Of a DNA stretch of 64,000 nt, positions 24,500 through 33,802 are shown piece after piece. The DNA is taken from assembly GCA_017963125.1 (NCBI GenBank), contig JAGCUA010000013.1, forward strand, positions 24,646 through 88,645. Reading direction: 5' to 3'. Both the position numbers and the translations under genes were made by a program. Numbering within the stretch: the first letter of the stretch is position 1; each line of letters starts with the position of its first letter. The DNA comes from a bacterium (GTDB taxonomy: Bacteria; UBP6; UBA1177). A model generated the notes under the pieces. It was not told the origin of the DNA. It saw only the letters and a program-made list of their open reading frames with translations, and made no database searches.

Positions 24500-25537
24500 A
24501 TGAGAGTTCTTATCACCGGCGGCGCAGGTTTTTTCGCGCTTCACATGACAAAAAAATGTGTTGAAATGGGTTGTGACGTCACTCTTCTCGACATTGCCGA
24601 ATACCATGCCGAGGATTACGACAAATCGGTCAAAATGGTAAACGGAGATGTCCGCGACGAAAAGAAAATGGACGAACTCATCTCCCAGACCGACTGGGTC
24701 ATCCATGCCGCTGCGGCGCTTCCTCTTGCAACGAGAGAGGAGATCTTCTCGACAAACGTCGACGGCAGCAGAAACGTCCTTTCGCTCTGTTACAAACACA
24801 AAGTCAAAAGAGTCGCCGTGATCTCTTCGACTGCTGTTTACGGCGTTCCGGACCATCATCCGCTTTTTGAGACTGACAAACTTGAAGGTGTCGGCAACTA
24901 CGGCGAAAGCAAGGTCGCACTTGAGGGAATCTGCAACGAATTCCGCGAAAAAGGGCTCTATATTTCGACGATCAGGCCGAAAACCTTCATCGGAACATAC
25001 CGTCTTGGCGTTTTCCAGATTCTTTACAACTGGGTCGAGGAAGGACACAAGATCCCGCTTATCGGAAACGGCAAGAACAGATACCAGCTTCTTGAAGTCG
25101 ATGACCTCTGCGACGCGGTTTATCTTGCACTTTCGCACGAAGGTGACGACGCGAACGATATCTTCAACATCGGCGCGGTCAGCACGCTCACCGAAAACGA
25201 CTATGTCGGCGCACTCTGCGAATATGCGAAAAGCGGTTCGAGAGTAATGCACACACCTGTCTGGCTTGTTATCCCGGCACTCACGATTTTTGAAAAACTT
25301 CATCTTTCTCCGCTTTACAAGTGGGTTTACGGCACGGCTCACACAGACAGTTTCGTTTCCGTGGACAAGGCGAGAAAAGTCCTCGGCTGGGAACCGAAAT
25401 ACGACGAGTCGCAGGCTCTTATCAGAAGTTATCAGTGGTATATCGACAACAAGGCTTCGATCGCGACAGGAACCGGAACGACCCACAGGATCGCATGGGC
25501 GCAGGGCATTTTGGCAATTTTCAAAAAATTCCTTTAA
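24500..25537 (+). CDS. NAD-dependent epimerase/dehydratase (extended SDR)
   Basis: 345 residues, ATG after TAGGAGG. Extended short-chain dehydrogenase fold: N-terminal nucleotide loop TGGAGFFALH (with Ala where most members have Gly), DVTLLDI with the acidic residue that selects NAD, VIHAAAALP, ISSTAVYGV and the catalytic YGESK. RLGVFQILYNWVEEGHKIPLIGNGKNRYQLLEVDDLCDAV is the usual substrate-side and dimer region. The C-terminus ends in a WEPKYDESQAL segment and about 45 extra residues. Family members act on nucleotide sugars, sterols or polyketide-like substrates; the substrate is not readable. It precedes tsaD by 12 bp. Confidence 0.85.
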   Translation: MRVLITGGAGFFALHMTKKCVEMGCDVTLLDIAEYHAEDYDKSVKMVNGDVRDEKKMDELISQTDWVIHAAAALPLATREEIFSTNVDGSRNVLSLCYKHKVKRVAVISSTAVYGVPDHHPLFETDKLEGVGNYGESKVALEGICNEFREKGLYISTIRPKTFIGTYRLGVFQILYNWVEEGHKIPLIGNGKNRYQLLEVDDLCDAVYLALSHEGDDANDIFNIGAVSTLTENDYVGALCEYAKSGSRVMHTPVWLVIPALTIFEKLHLSPLYKWVYGTAHTDSFVSVDKARKVLGWEPKYDESQALIRSYQWYIDNKASIATGTGTTHRIAWAQGILAIFKKFL

Positions 25538-25549
25538 TTCCGGTTTGAG

Positions 25550-26569
25550 ATGGTTGAAAACTATATTCTCGGCATAGAGAGCAGCTGCGACGATACTTCG
25601 GTCGCTCTAGTTTCGTCTGATTACCATGTTCTCTCGGTAAAAACCGTCTCTCAGACAAGTGTTCACAGGCTTTTCGGCGGCGTTATTCCCGAAATCGCTT
25701 CAAGAAACCATCTTGCGTGGGTGATTCCGGCCGTAAATGCGGCGCTTCAGGATTCCGGAAAGACAAAGGACGATATTTCGGCGATCGCGGTCACGAACTA
25801 TCCCGGTCTTACAGGAAGCCTTCTTATCGGCGTGAGTGCGGCGAAAGGGCTCGCCTTGGGGTGGAAAAAGCCGATAATCGCGGTAAACCATCTTAATGCG
25901 CATATCGCTTCGGCTTTTTTAGAAAGGGAGAAACGACCGGAGTTTCCGTATCTCGCTCTCGTTGTTTCGGGCGGCCACACTTCGCTTATCGATATTTCTG
26001 AAAACGAAAGAACGGTCCTCGGCGAAACGATGGACGATGCGGCAGGCGAGGCTTTTGACAAGATCGCGAAGATGGCTGATCTCGGTTATCCAGGCGGACC
26101 GATCATCGACAAAATGGCTTCTTCCGGCGATGCAAAGAAATATAACCTGCCGTATTTGTTGAAGAATAATAACAAATATGCTGATGATATCGTTTTTTCG
26201 TTCAGCGGGATAAAATCGGCAGTAAAACGCTTTCTTGACGAAGGGAACGTCGATATGCCGTCTCTTATGGCTTCGTTCCAGAACCGGATCGTCGAACTTA
26301 TCGAAAGAAAGGTAAAACTTGCTTTAAGCAGGAAAAAATACACTGCTTTCGTTGTTTCGGGCGGCGTCAGTGCAAACAGTGCTGTCAGAAAAACGGCTGA
26401 AAACATCGCTTCAAAATACGGGCTGGCACTCTATATGCCTGAACTCAAATACTGCCAGGATAACGGCGCAATGGTCGCTGCTGCGGCAATGACAGACTTT
26501 TTCAAAGGAAATTTCTCAAGCCTCGATTTTGACGTTTCTCCGACAGTCAGACCGAAAATCCACGGTTAA
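25550..26569 (+). CDS. tsaD: tRNA N6-adenosine threonylcarbamoyltransferase TsaD
   Basis: 339 residues. The Kae1/TsaD signature is complete: LGIESSCDDTSVALV, GGVIPEIASRNH, NYPGLTGSLLIGVSAAKGLA, metal-binding NHLNAHIAS, LVVSGGHTSL, GEAFDKIAKMADLGYPGGP, FVVSGGVSANSA and YCQDNGAMVAAAA. It transfers the threonylcarbamoyl group to A37 of ANN-decoding tRNAs with TsaB, TsaE and TsaC, none of which are in the window. The mtaB gene at 33803-35023 acts next on the same base (2-methylthiolation of t6A). Possibly cotranscribed with the epimerase. Confidence 0.97.
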   Translation: MVENYILGIESSCDDTSVALVSSDYHVLSVKTVSQTSVHRLFGGVIPEIASRNHLAWVIPAVNAALQDSGKTKDDISAIAVTNYPGLTGSLLIGVSAAKGLALGWKKPIIAVNHLNAHIASAFLEREKRPEFPYLALVVSGGHTSLIDISENERTVLGETMDDAAGEAFDKIAKMADLGYPGGPIIDKMASSGDAKKYNLPYLLKNNNKYADDIVFSFSGIKSAVKRFLDEGNVDMPSLMASFQNRIVELIERKVKLALSRKKYTAFVVSGGVSANSAVRKTAENIASKYGLALYMPELKYCQDNGAMVAAAAMTDFFKGNFSSLDFDVSPTVRPKIHG

Positions 26570-26584
26570 TTCATTATTTCTTTG

Positions 26585-26611
26585 CGTCATTCTGAGTGAA
26601 ACGAAGAATCT
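26585..26611. repeat. Dispersed repeat, GTCATTCTGAG-type arm
   Basis: A single arm (CGTCATTCTGAGTGAAACGA, then AGAATCT) that matches the reverse complement of the right half of the element at 46595-46652. It lies in the 83-bp gap between the convergent tsaD and pilR genes, a usual place for such elements. Confidence 0.6.
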
Positions 26612-26652
26612 ATAAGATGTTTCGGCAAGCCTCAACATGATATGTATAGTGG

Positions 26653-28083
26653 TTATTCCTTATCGTCTTTGATCCCGAGTTTGCTCATGCGGTATCGGAG
26701 CATTCTTTCAGTCAGATTCAGCAGGACGCATGTGTCGTGACGGTTGTAATTTGTTTTTTTAAGTGCTTGAATTATATAGCGTTTTTCAATGTCAGCCAGA
26801 ATTTCATCAAGATCTACGTTGTGAGAAAGATCGACTTCGAAGGGATTTGATTCATCGGTCTGCGGTTGAGCCGTAGAAGGTATCGTTTTTTCAAAGTGAG
26901 TTTCGGTGACGAGCCCGTCTTTCGCGAAAATCGTGCCGCGCTCAACGATATTTTTGAGTTCTCTGACGTTTCCCGGGAATGTGTAGTGATTCAAAAAGTC
27001 GAGCGTTTCTTCGGAAAATCTGAAATTTGTTCCCGTTTTCTTGGAAAACTGCTCCAAAAACATATTGGCAAGCGGCATGATGTCGGCGCGCCTTTCGGCA
27101 AGCGGCGGGATGTAAAGCTCGATTACATTCAGGCGGAAGTAGAGATCTTCCCTGAATTTCCCTTTTTTTATCTGCTCCTGAAGATTTTTGTTCGTTGCCG
27201 CGATGAGGCGCACTCCGGTCGGTATTTTTTCTGTTCCGCCGACCCTCGTGAAAACGCGTTCCTGAAGAACTCTGAGCAGTTTTACCTGCATGTTTTCGCC
27301 GAGTTCTCCGATCTCATCCAAGAAAAGCGTGCCGTCTCCGGCAACTTCAAAATATCCTTTTTTTGTCTGGTATGCGCCTGTGAAAGAGCCTTTTTCGTGA
27401 CCGAAAAGCTCGCTTTCAAGAAGATTCTCGGGGATAGCGCCGCAGTTTATGGGATACCACGGAAGGTCGCCTCTGCCGCTGTGCTTGTGAATGAAGTTTG
27501 CGAGGACTTCCTTTCCCGTTCCGCTGTCGCCTGTAATGAGGACTGTGCTGTCTGTCGGGGCAATACGCAGCGCGAGTTCGAGAATTTTTTTCATCTGCGG
27601 GCTCTGAGCCACGATCCCTGTTTCTTCCGGAATATTCTGAAAATCGGTGTCGATCCGTTTTGTCTGCGTGGTTTTTGCGGTTTCGTCGTTTTTCTGCATC
27701 TGGGGCGCAGCAGCGACGCATTTTTTTACGATGTCGCGTATTTCGGCGACGTTGAAAGGCTTGCTGACATAGTCAACGGCACCGAGTTCGATCGCCTTTA
27801 TCGCCTGTTCTGTCGAAGCGTATGCAGTGATAACGATCACCTGAGATTTCGGACTCGTGTGAAGCAGTTCATTCAGAAGATCAATGCCGTCTATAGCCTC
27901 AGGCATATTGTAATCCATTAAAATTACTGTGAATTTTTCTTCCTTTAATTTGCTCAGCGCGATTTCGCCGTTTTCTGCTGTCGTAACGTCGTAGCCGTCT
28001 TTTTTCAGCAGGATCTGAAGAAACTGACGCATACTGAGTTCGTCATCTATAACTAAGATCTTAACTTTTCCTGATGTTTCCAT
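26653..28083 (-). CDS. pilR: Sigma-54-dependent response regulator PilR
   Basis: 476 residues. Receiver domain (VLVIDDE-like ILVIDDELSM, phosphate acceptor in VILMDYNMPE, KP in YVSKPFN), AAA+ domain with Walker A GDSGTGKE, the sigma-54-contact loop (GSFTGA in place of GAFTGA), Walker B LFLDEIGEL, and a C-terminal Fis-type HTH (RHDTCVLLNLTERMLRYRM). Together with PilS it would activate sigma-54 transcription, in known systems of the pilin gene pilA. The start codon overlaps the pilS stop by one base. No pilA is present downstream; tsaD is convergent. The gene is expected to be the last of the pilBTCSR operon. Confidence 0.93.
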   Translation of the reverse strand: METSGKVKILVIDDELSMRQFLQILLKKDGYDVTTAENGEIALSKLKEEKFTVILMDYNMPEAIDGIDLLNELLHTSPKSQVIVITAYASTEQAIKAIELGAVDYVSKPFNVAEIRDIVKKCVAAAPQMQKNDETAKTTQTKRIDTDFQNIPEETGIVAQSPQMKKILELALRIAPTDSTVLITGDSGTGKEVLANFIHKHSGRGDLPWYPINCGAIPENLLESELFGHEKGSFTGAYQTKKGYFEVAGDGTLFLDEIGELGENMQVKLLRVLQERVFTRVGGTEKIPTGVRLIAATNKNLQEQIKKGKFREDLYFRLNVIELYIPPLAERRADIMPLANMFLEQFSKKTGTNFRFSEETLDFLNHYTFPGNVRELKNIVERGTIFAKDGLVTETHFEKTIPSTAQPQTDESNPFEVDLSHNVDLDEILADIEKRYIIQALKKTNYNRHDTCVLLNLTERMLRYRMSKLGIKDDKE

Positions 28084-29654
28084 TATACTGCCTTGGTTTT
28101 AAAATCAATAATGATTCTCGCACCTTTCTTCGTATTTGTTGCTTTTACAGTGCCGCCGTGCTTGGTCACTATTCTGTATACGAGAGCGAGTCCCAAGCCT
28201 GTTCCGCGTTTTTTTGTCGAGAAAAACGGGTCGAAAATCTTGTCTATATTTTTTTCGATAAAGCCGGGGCCAGTGTCGTCGAAATAAAGTTTGAAAGAGT
28301 TTTCTGAAATCTCGGAGAATATCTCTATTTCGCCGTCGTCATTCATCTCTTCCGCGCTGTTAGTCATTATGTTCCAGAAGACCTGCTTTAGTTTTTCTGC
28401 GTCTCCCAGAACTGAAAATTCGTCAACTTTGCAGGTGATTTTGACTTTCGGATGCCCAAGTTTGAAAAGGGTGACGATATCTGACAGAATCGAACTCGGA
28501 ACGCATTCCATGAGCGTGTATGAAGTCTCTTCGGTGTATTTGAAAAGGGAATCAAGCAGAGTTTTGACGCGTGTTCCCTCTCTTCTGACGATCTCGATGA
28601 GTTCTTCTGTCTCCGATTCGGGCTGGCTCTCTTTTATTTCCGAGAACATGAGTTCGCTCGCTCCGATGAGGCTTGTCAGCGGATTTTTTATCTCGTGGGC
28701 GATAGTTGCCGTCAGTTTTCCGATCGTAGCCAGTTTTTCCTGAAGTTCGAAACTTTCCTCCTGCTTTCTGATTGCCGTAAGGTCTGAAAATATAATGACT
28801 TTCTGGTTCTCGATATAAGGCATTACGGTGTATGAAAGCCAAATCCCGTCGATTTTTTTCTCCGACCATGCCCCTTTTGAAGCAGCATCTTTTGTCGCTT
28901 CGGCAAGAAATTTGTCGAGGATCTCTTTAAACTGCTCGGCATATCTGTTTACATAGAATCTTGTCGTTTCGTCAAAAATGACGATACCGATGTTTATCTG
29001 CGAAAATATTGCGAAAAAGTGCTTTTCCATCTCTTTGTTTCTGCGCGTTGATTCGATAAGCGAGCTGTTTGCCTGACGGAAACTTTTTGTGATCCTGCTC
29101 GCTACGAAACCGGTGAAAGAAAAGAAGAGCAGATATGTGAAAAGACGCGAGAAGTATGATTCCCACGAAGCAGAGTAGGTTTTCACCAGTTCTGAAGTTA
29201 TGAGCGGAAGAAAGGAAAATTTAACGAAAACACCCTGGAGAAGCAACAGAAAAAATGCGTAAAGTGTTGTAATTATTGCGCCTTTTTCGCGCATCAGAAT
29301 GCCTGAGTAAATAATGTTTATGATTATTACATAAAGATAAGGCGAACTTATGCCGCCGCTGACGTAGGAAACCAGAACCCAGAACGAAATTTCGACGATG
29401 AACTGCAGGTATGCGAAAAGAGTATGATATTTTTCACGGATAAACCGGTTTACTGTCAGCGAAACGATGTTGAAAACGAGCATAAAGAATGCTGAAAGGA
29501 GAAAAAGTTTGTTCGCAAATGAAAAAATATCTGTGTTTTCTCGGACGAAAGGGTAGAGGAAAAACGAAAATATGACAGTGAAAATGAAGAAAAACCGTAT
29601 TATGAGATAGTAGCTTAGGTGATTGCGGAATTCGTCCGCCGAGAGAAGGTTCAT
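28083..29654 (-). CDS. pilS: Sensor histidine kinase PilS
   Basis: 523 residues. About six N-terminal membrane helices (to about residue 190) precede a PAS-like segment (FFAIFSQINIGIVIFDE), then the HisKA box TIAHEIKNPLTSLIG with the phosphorylated His, and the ATPase domain with N-box IMTNSAEEM, G1 DTGPGF and G2 GTGLGLALV. The membrane part matches PilS of the type IV pilus, which senses pilin in the inner membrane. Overlaps pilC by 4 bp at its start and pilR by 1 bp at its end, so translation is likely coupled. Confidence 0.92.
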   Translation of the reverse strand: MNLLSADEFRNHLSYYLIIRFFFIFTVIFSFFLYPFVRENTDIFSFANKLFLLSAFFMLVFNIVSLTVNRFIREKYHTLFAYLQFIVEISFWVLVSYVSGGISSPYLYVIIINIIYSGILMREKGAIITTLYAFFLLLLQGVFVKFSFLPLITSELVKTYSASWESYFSRLFTYLLFFSFTGFVASRITKSFRQANSSLIESTRRNKEMEKHFFAIFSQINIGIVIFDETTRFYVNRYAEQFKEILDKFLAEATKDAASKGAWSEKKIDGIWLSYTVMPYIENQKVIIFSDLTAIRKQEESFELQEKLATIGKLTATIAHEIKNPLTSLIGASELMFSEIKESQPESETEELIEIVRREGTRVKTLLDSLFKYTEETSYTLMECVPSSILSDIVTLFKLGHPKVKITCKVDEFSVLGDAEKLKQVFWNIMTNSAEEMNDDGEIEIFSEISENSFKLYFDDTGPGFIEKNIDKIFDPFFSTKKRGTGLGLALVYRIVTKHGGTVKATNTKKGARIIIDFKTKAV

Positions 29655-30844
29655 CCGACAGCTTTACCCATGCTGAACATCGGCAGGTACATAGCGACCA
29701 TCATCGTTCCGACGATGCCGCCGATTACGACCATGAGGATAGGCTCGATCATCGAGGTGAGACCTTCAACCGCGACATCGACTTCCTCTTCGTAGAAGTC
29801 CGCGATCTTATTGAGCATTGTATCCATAGCACCGGTTGCTTCGCCGACACCGATCATCTGGACGACCATCGACGGGAAAACGCCCGCTTCTGTGAGCGGG
29901 GTCGTCATGTCGCTTCCTTCGATGACTTTCTGTCTGACGAAAATAATTGCTTTCTCGATCATCAAATTACCGGAAGTTCTCGAAACGACTTCAAGACCGT
30001 CGACAAGCGGAACACCGGAACTTACGAGGGTTCCCAGCGTTCTTGTAAATCTTGCAACGGCAGATTTTCTGATGAGGTCGCCGACTATCGGCGCGTTCAA
30101 TGCGTATCTGTGGAAAGCGAAACGGAATTTCGGGTTTTTCATCAACATTTTGAATCCGATAACTACACCGACAAGGCCGATAATGATGAAAAGAATATTG
30201 TCCTGGACCCACTGGCTCATATCAACGATGACCTGGGTAAGTCCGGGAAGCTGCTGGCCGTTGCTCATGAAAAGTGTCGCAAAGGTAGGAACAACGTAGT
30301 AGAGAAGGACGATCGTGATCGCGATTGTAGCTGTCAAAACTATTGCAGGATATTTCATCGCACTTTTGATTTTTGCCGTGGTTGCAGCGTTCTTTTCGAG
30401 GAAGACCGCGAGACGGTCAAGAATCGTATCCAAGATACCGCCGACTTCGCCGGCCGCGACAAGGTTGACATAAAGGTCTGAGAAAACCTTGTGATCTTTG
30501 AGCGAATCGCTGAGTGATTTACCTTCCTCGACCGAGTTTTTGACTTTTCTCAGAATGCTGCGGAAATAAGGCGTTTCTGACTGCGCCGCAAGAATTTCCA
30601 AGCCCTGGATAATAGAAAGACCTGCGTTGATCATGGTTGCGAACTGACGCGTGAAGATAACGAGCTCTTTCGGCTTCATTCCGCCGCCGCCGAGCTCTAT
30701 CTTTGTCCAGTCCTTTTTCAGTGAATCAACTCTGACACCCTGTGCCAGCAAGGCCTGTCTTGCCCCTTTTTCGTCATCGGCATCGATCGATCCTTTGACT
30801 GTTTCTCCTTTTTTGTTGACACCGGCATACTTGTAAAAAGGCAT
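29651..30844 (-). CDS. pilC: Type IV pilus inner-membrane platform protein PilC
   Basis: 397 residues, the usual PilC length. It starts with the typical MPFYKYAGVNKKGETVKGSI and has two T2SF domains: LVIFTRQFATMINAGLSIIQGLE and ARFTRTLGTLVSSGVPLVDGLEVV, each followed by GE(A/V)G turns (AAGEVGGILD and GVGEATGAMD) and membrane helices (three in all). PilC couples the PilB and PilT motors to the pilus at the inner membrane. Three bases separate it from pilT. Confidence 0.96.
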   Translation of the reverse strand: MPFYKYAGVNKKGETVKGSIDADDEKGARQALLAQGVRVDSLKKDWTKIELGGGGMKPKELVIFTRQFATMINAGLSIIQGLEILAAQSETPYFRSILRKVKNSVEEGKSLSDSLKDHKVFSDLYVNLVAAGEVGGILDTILDRLAVFLEKNAATTAKIKSAMKYPAIVLTATIAITIVLLYYVVPTFATLFMSNGQQLPGLTQVIVDMSQWVQDNILFIIIGLVGVVIGFKMLMKNPKFRFAFHRYALNAPIVGDLIRKSAVARFTRTLGTLVSSGVPLVDGLEVVSRTSGNLMIEKAIIFVRQKVIEGSDMTTPLTEAGVFPSMVVQMIGVGEATGAMDTMLNKIADFYEEEVDVAVEGLTSMIEPILMVVIGGIVGTMMVAMYLPMFSMGKAVG

Positions 30845-30847
30845 TTT

Positions 30848-31945
30848 TTACCTCCTCGTTGGGTTTGTTCTTGCGAGAATAGCCTGGAATTCGTCCAGAT
30901 GCGGAACCAAAGTCAAAGCATCTTCCATGCTGATAATGTCGTTTTTGACCAGTCTTGCCAGATCCTGCGTCATTGTCTGCATTCCGCTGTCGTTCTGTCC
31001 TGACTGCATGCTGGAGTATATCTGCTGAAGCTTTTCTTCGCGGATAAGGTTTCGTATAGCCGCATTCGGAACCATGACTTCGCATGCTATTACACGGCCG
31101 CCGCCGTATTTCTTCGGGATGAGCGTCTGTGCCACAATGCCCTGAAGAACGAAGCTTAGCTGAGCTCTTACCTGGTTCTGCTGGTTTACCGGGAACATAT
31201 CGATTATACGGTTGATCGTCTCGATCGTGCTGTTCGTGTGAAGCGTCGCAAGCGCAAGGTGGCCTGTTTCGGAAACGCTGAGCGCCGTAGACATAGTCTC
31301 GATATCACGGATCTCACCGATAAGAACGATATCAGGGTCCTGTCTGAGGACAACGCGGAGAGCTGATGCAAACGAACCCGTGTCGGCGCCGACTTCACGC
31401 TGGTTGACGATGCAGTTTTTATGCGAATGGATAAACTCGATAGGATCCTCGATCGTTACGATGTGACCGTGACGGTTACGGTTGATGTAGTCGACCATCG
31501 AAGCCAGTGTTGTCGATTTTCCGCTTCCGGTAGGTCCTGTAACAAGAATGAGACCTTTCGGTTTTTTTGCGAGTTCTTCGACTATCGGCGGAAGACCAAG
31601 CTGTCTGAAGTCAAGGATTTTATATGGAATTACACGGATAGCTGCGCTGACGGCGCCTCTCTGCATGAAGACATTGGCTCTGAAACGGCTCAGATTTTTG
31701 ACACCGAAACTGAGGTCGAGCTCATTCTTTTCCTCAAAAACCTTTTTTTGCTTTTCGGTTAAAATACTATAAGCCAGTTTTTTCGTTTCAACAGGAGAGA
31801 GCGGCGGCACATTGACCGGACGCAGATTTCCGTCGATCCTGAGCTGAGGCGGTGAACCGCTTGTAATGTGAAGGTCGGATGCTCCCTGTTCGATCATAAG
31901 GGAAAGCAGATCCTGCAAAGAAACTGTAGCATTTGGATTTTCCAT
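30848..31945 (-). CDS. pilT: Type IV pilus retraction ATPase PilT
   Basis: 365 residues. Walker A GPTGSGKSTTLASM, Asp box and Walker B (DIVLIGEIRD), His box TGHLALATLHTNS and the PilT-specific AIRNLIREEKLQQIYSSMQSG. The hexameric ATPase powers pilus retraction for twitching motility and DNA uptake. The N-terminus (LLSLMIEQGASDLHITSGSPPQLRIDG) is canonical. Sits between pilC and pilB with gaps under 10 bp. Confidence 0.97.
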   Translation of the reverse strand: MENPNATVSLQDLLSLMIEQGASDLHITSGSPPQLRIDGNLRPVNVPPLSPVETKKLAYSILTEKQKKVFEEKNELDLSFGVKNLSRFRANVFMQRGAVSAAIRVIPYKILDFRQLGLPPIVEELAKKPKGLILVTGPTGSGKSTTLASMVDYINRNRHGHIVTIEDPIEFIHSHKNCIVNQREVGADTGSFASALRVVLRQDPDIVLIGEIRDIETMSTALSVSETGHLALATLHTNSTIETINRIIDMFPVNQQNQVRAQLSFVLQGIVAQTLIPKKYGGGRVIACEVMVPNAAIRNLIREEKLQQIYSSMQSGQNDSGMQTMTQDLARLVKNDIISMEDALTLVPHLDEFQAILARTNPTRR

Positions 31946-31954
31946 TTTTTACCT

Positions 31955-33700
31955 CTATGCGTTTTCGTCGGGTGCCGTGTTTCTCAAAACTTCGGCAATA
32001 CTTGTCGTTCCTTCGAGAAGCCTTAAGTTTGCACTCATTCTCATTGTTTTCATACCGAGTTTTACAGCGAGTTCCTTGAGTTCCATCGAGCTTGCGCCGT
32101 TAAGAATCGCATCTTTTATCGGGTCGGTCATTTTCATAACTTCATAAAAAGCGATTCGGCCTTTGTAACCTGTTCCGTTGCACACTTCGCAGCCTTTGCC
32201 CTGATAAATCTGGTAGCCGTCCGCTATCTGTTCTTCCTTGATACCGAGTTTCAGAAGTTCCGATTTCGGCACGTCTATCGGCTCTTTGCAGTTGTAGCAT
32301 ATCTTTCTGCCGAGACGCTGAGCCATGATGCAGTTGACTGAAGAAGTAACAAGGAAACTTTCAACACCCATGTTGATAAGACGGGTAATGGTCGAAGGTG
32401 CGTCGTTCGTGTGAAGCGTACTCAGAACCATGTGGCCCGTGATAGCAGCCTTTACCGCGATATCGGCCGTTTCGAAGTCACGGATCTCACCGACCATCAT
32501 GATATCGGGGTCCTGACGGAGGAAGGAACGGAGCGCCGAAGCGAATGTAAGACCTACCTGCTCGCGGATCGCAACCTGGTTGATTCCTTCGAGGTTGAAC
32601 TCGACCGGGTCTTCAGCCGTCGAAATGTTGACATCTGTTTTATTGAGGTCGGAAAGTGCGGAATAAAGCGTCGTCGTTTTTCCTGAACCGGTGGGCCCCG
32701 TAACGAGCATCATTCCGTAAGGTTTGTATATCGCCTCTTTGAAAATTTCGAGCTGATCGGGGAAGAAACCGAGCTTGGTCATGTCGAGCTGAAGGTTGCT
32801 CTTATCGAGAAGTCGGAGAACGACTTTTTCGCCGAAAATGACGGGACATACCGAAACACGGAAGTCCATATCCTCGCCCTGGCCGATCTTGATTTTGATA
32901 CGACCGTCCTGAGGTATACGTTTCTCGGCGATATCGAGGTTCGCCATGACCTTGAGTCTTGCTACGATCGCATCCATTGTGTTTCTCGGGGGATGAACGA
33001 TGTCGTAAAGCACACCATCCATTCTGAGACGGATCCTGAAGCTCTTTTCGTAAGGCTCAACGTGAATATCGGATGCTTTCTTCTTGATCGCATCAAGCAG
33101 GACCATGTTGACGAAACGGATGACCGGAGCCTCTTCCGAGTTGCGGATCATGTCTTCGAGAGATGTGCTTTCGTCGAAGTTCGTTTCGCTCAGCTTTACA
33201 TCATCGGCTTCGTTGAGCAGAGATTCCATGTCGAAGCTGATGTCGCCGTATTTCTTCTCGTCCTTTTTAGCCTGCTCGCCGTAGTATTTCGTGATTGCCG
33301 CCTCGATGTCGCTTGATGAAGCGATGACCACTTCGACATTGTAGTCGGTCAGGAACTTGATGTCGTCCTGCGCGTTCATGTTTGAAGGATCTGCCATCGC
33401 GACAGTGAGCGTGTTTCCGATTCTCGAAATCGGGATAACGTTGTAGCGCGTTACGATCTGCTCGTTCAAAAGGGATATGACCTCGGGCTGGATCTCAAGT
33501 TCCGAAAGATCGATCTTGGGAACATTGTACTGTTCGCTGAGAATATCTACGAGCTGGTTTTCATTGAGTCTGTTTTCCTTGAAAAGGATGTCTTTTATGC
33601 TTTCTCCTGATTCTATCGAGAGTTCTTCGAGAGATTTCAGTTCAGGGAGAGAAATGATCCCTCTCTTTATCAGCATTCCTGTTAATTGTCGGTTGTTCAA
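31955..33700 (-). CDS. pilB: Type IV pilus assembly ATPase PilB
   Basis: 581 residues if started at the TTG at 33700, which has GTGGAG six bases before it; a GTG at 33712 in the same frame lies within that site. N-terminal MshEN-like domain (LKSLEELSIESGESIKDIL), ASDIHVEPYEKSFRIRLRMDG, Walker A GPTGSGKTTTLYSAL, Walker B MMVGEIRD, GHMVLSTLHTND and the zinc-binding tetracysteine (CYNC...CEVC) near the C-terminus. It extends the pilus by adding PilA subunits. First gene of the pil operon, promoter at 33737-33764. Confidence 0.95.
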   Translation of the reverse strand: MNNRQLTGMLIKRGIISLPELKSLEELSIESGESIKDILFKENRLNENQLVDILSEQYNVPKIDLSELEIQPEVISLLNEQIVTRYNVIPISRIGNTLTVAMADPSNMNAQDDIKFLTDYNVEVVIASSSDIEAAITKYYGEQAKKDEKKYGDISFDMESLLNEADDVKLSETNFDESTSLEDMIRNSEEAPVIRFVNMVLLDAIKKKASDIHVEPYEKSFRIRLRMDGVLYDIVHPPRNTMDAIVARLKVMANLDIAEKRIPQDGRIKIKIGQGEDMDFRVSVCPVIFGEKVVLRLLDKSNLQLDMTKLGFFPDQLEIFKEAIYKPYGMMLVTGPTGSGKTTTLYSALSDLNKTDVNISTAEDPVEFNLEGINQVAIREQVGLTFASALRSFLRQDPDIMMVGEIRDFETADIAVKAAITGHMVLSTLHTNDAPSTITRLINMGVESFLVTSSVNCIMAQRLGRKICYNCKEPIDVPKSELLKLGIKEEQIADGYQIYQGKGCEVCNGTGYKGRIAFYEVMKMTDPIKDAILNGASSMELKELAVKLGMKTMRMSANLRLLEGTTSIAEVLRNTAPDENA

Positions 33701-33736
33701 AAGCAACTCCACAAGCGATTATCATTCACCCGCGGC

Positions 33737-33764
33737 ATTATATTTTTATAATTTATAACGTCAA
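33737..33764 (-). promoter_or_regulatory. Promoter of the pilBTCSR operon
   Basis: On the minus strand TTGACG (33759-33764), a 16-bp spacer and TATAAT (33737-33742), about 37 bp upstream of the pilB start. It is a sigma-70-type site, not a sigma-54 GG-N10-GC site. Confidence 0.65.
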
Positions 33765-33802
33765 GAAATGGCGCATATTTTCTTAATTTTATTTGTAGAC
33801 GG

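Noticed and set aside
24239..25486. 415-codon minus-strand frame opposite the epimerase gene
   Set aside because: Antisense shadow of a well-supported extended SDR gene.
26866..27921. 351-codon plus-strand frame opposite pilR
   Set aside because: Antisense shadow of a confidently identified gene; no motif and no start signal.
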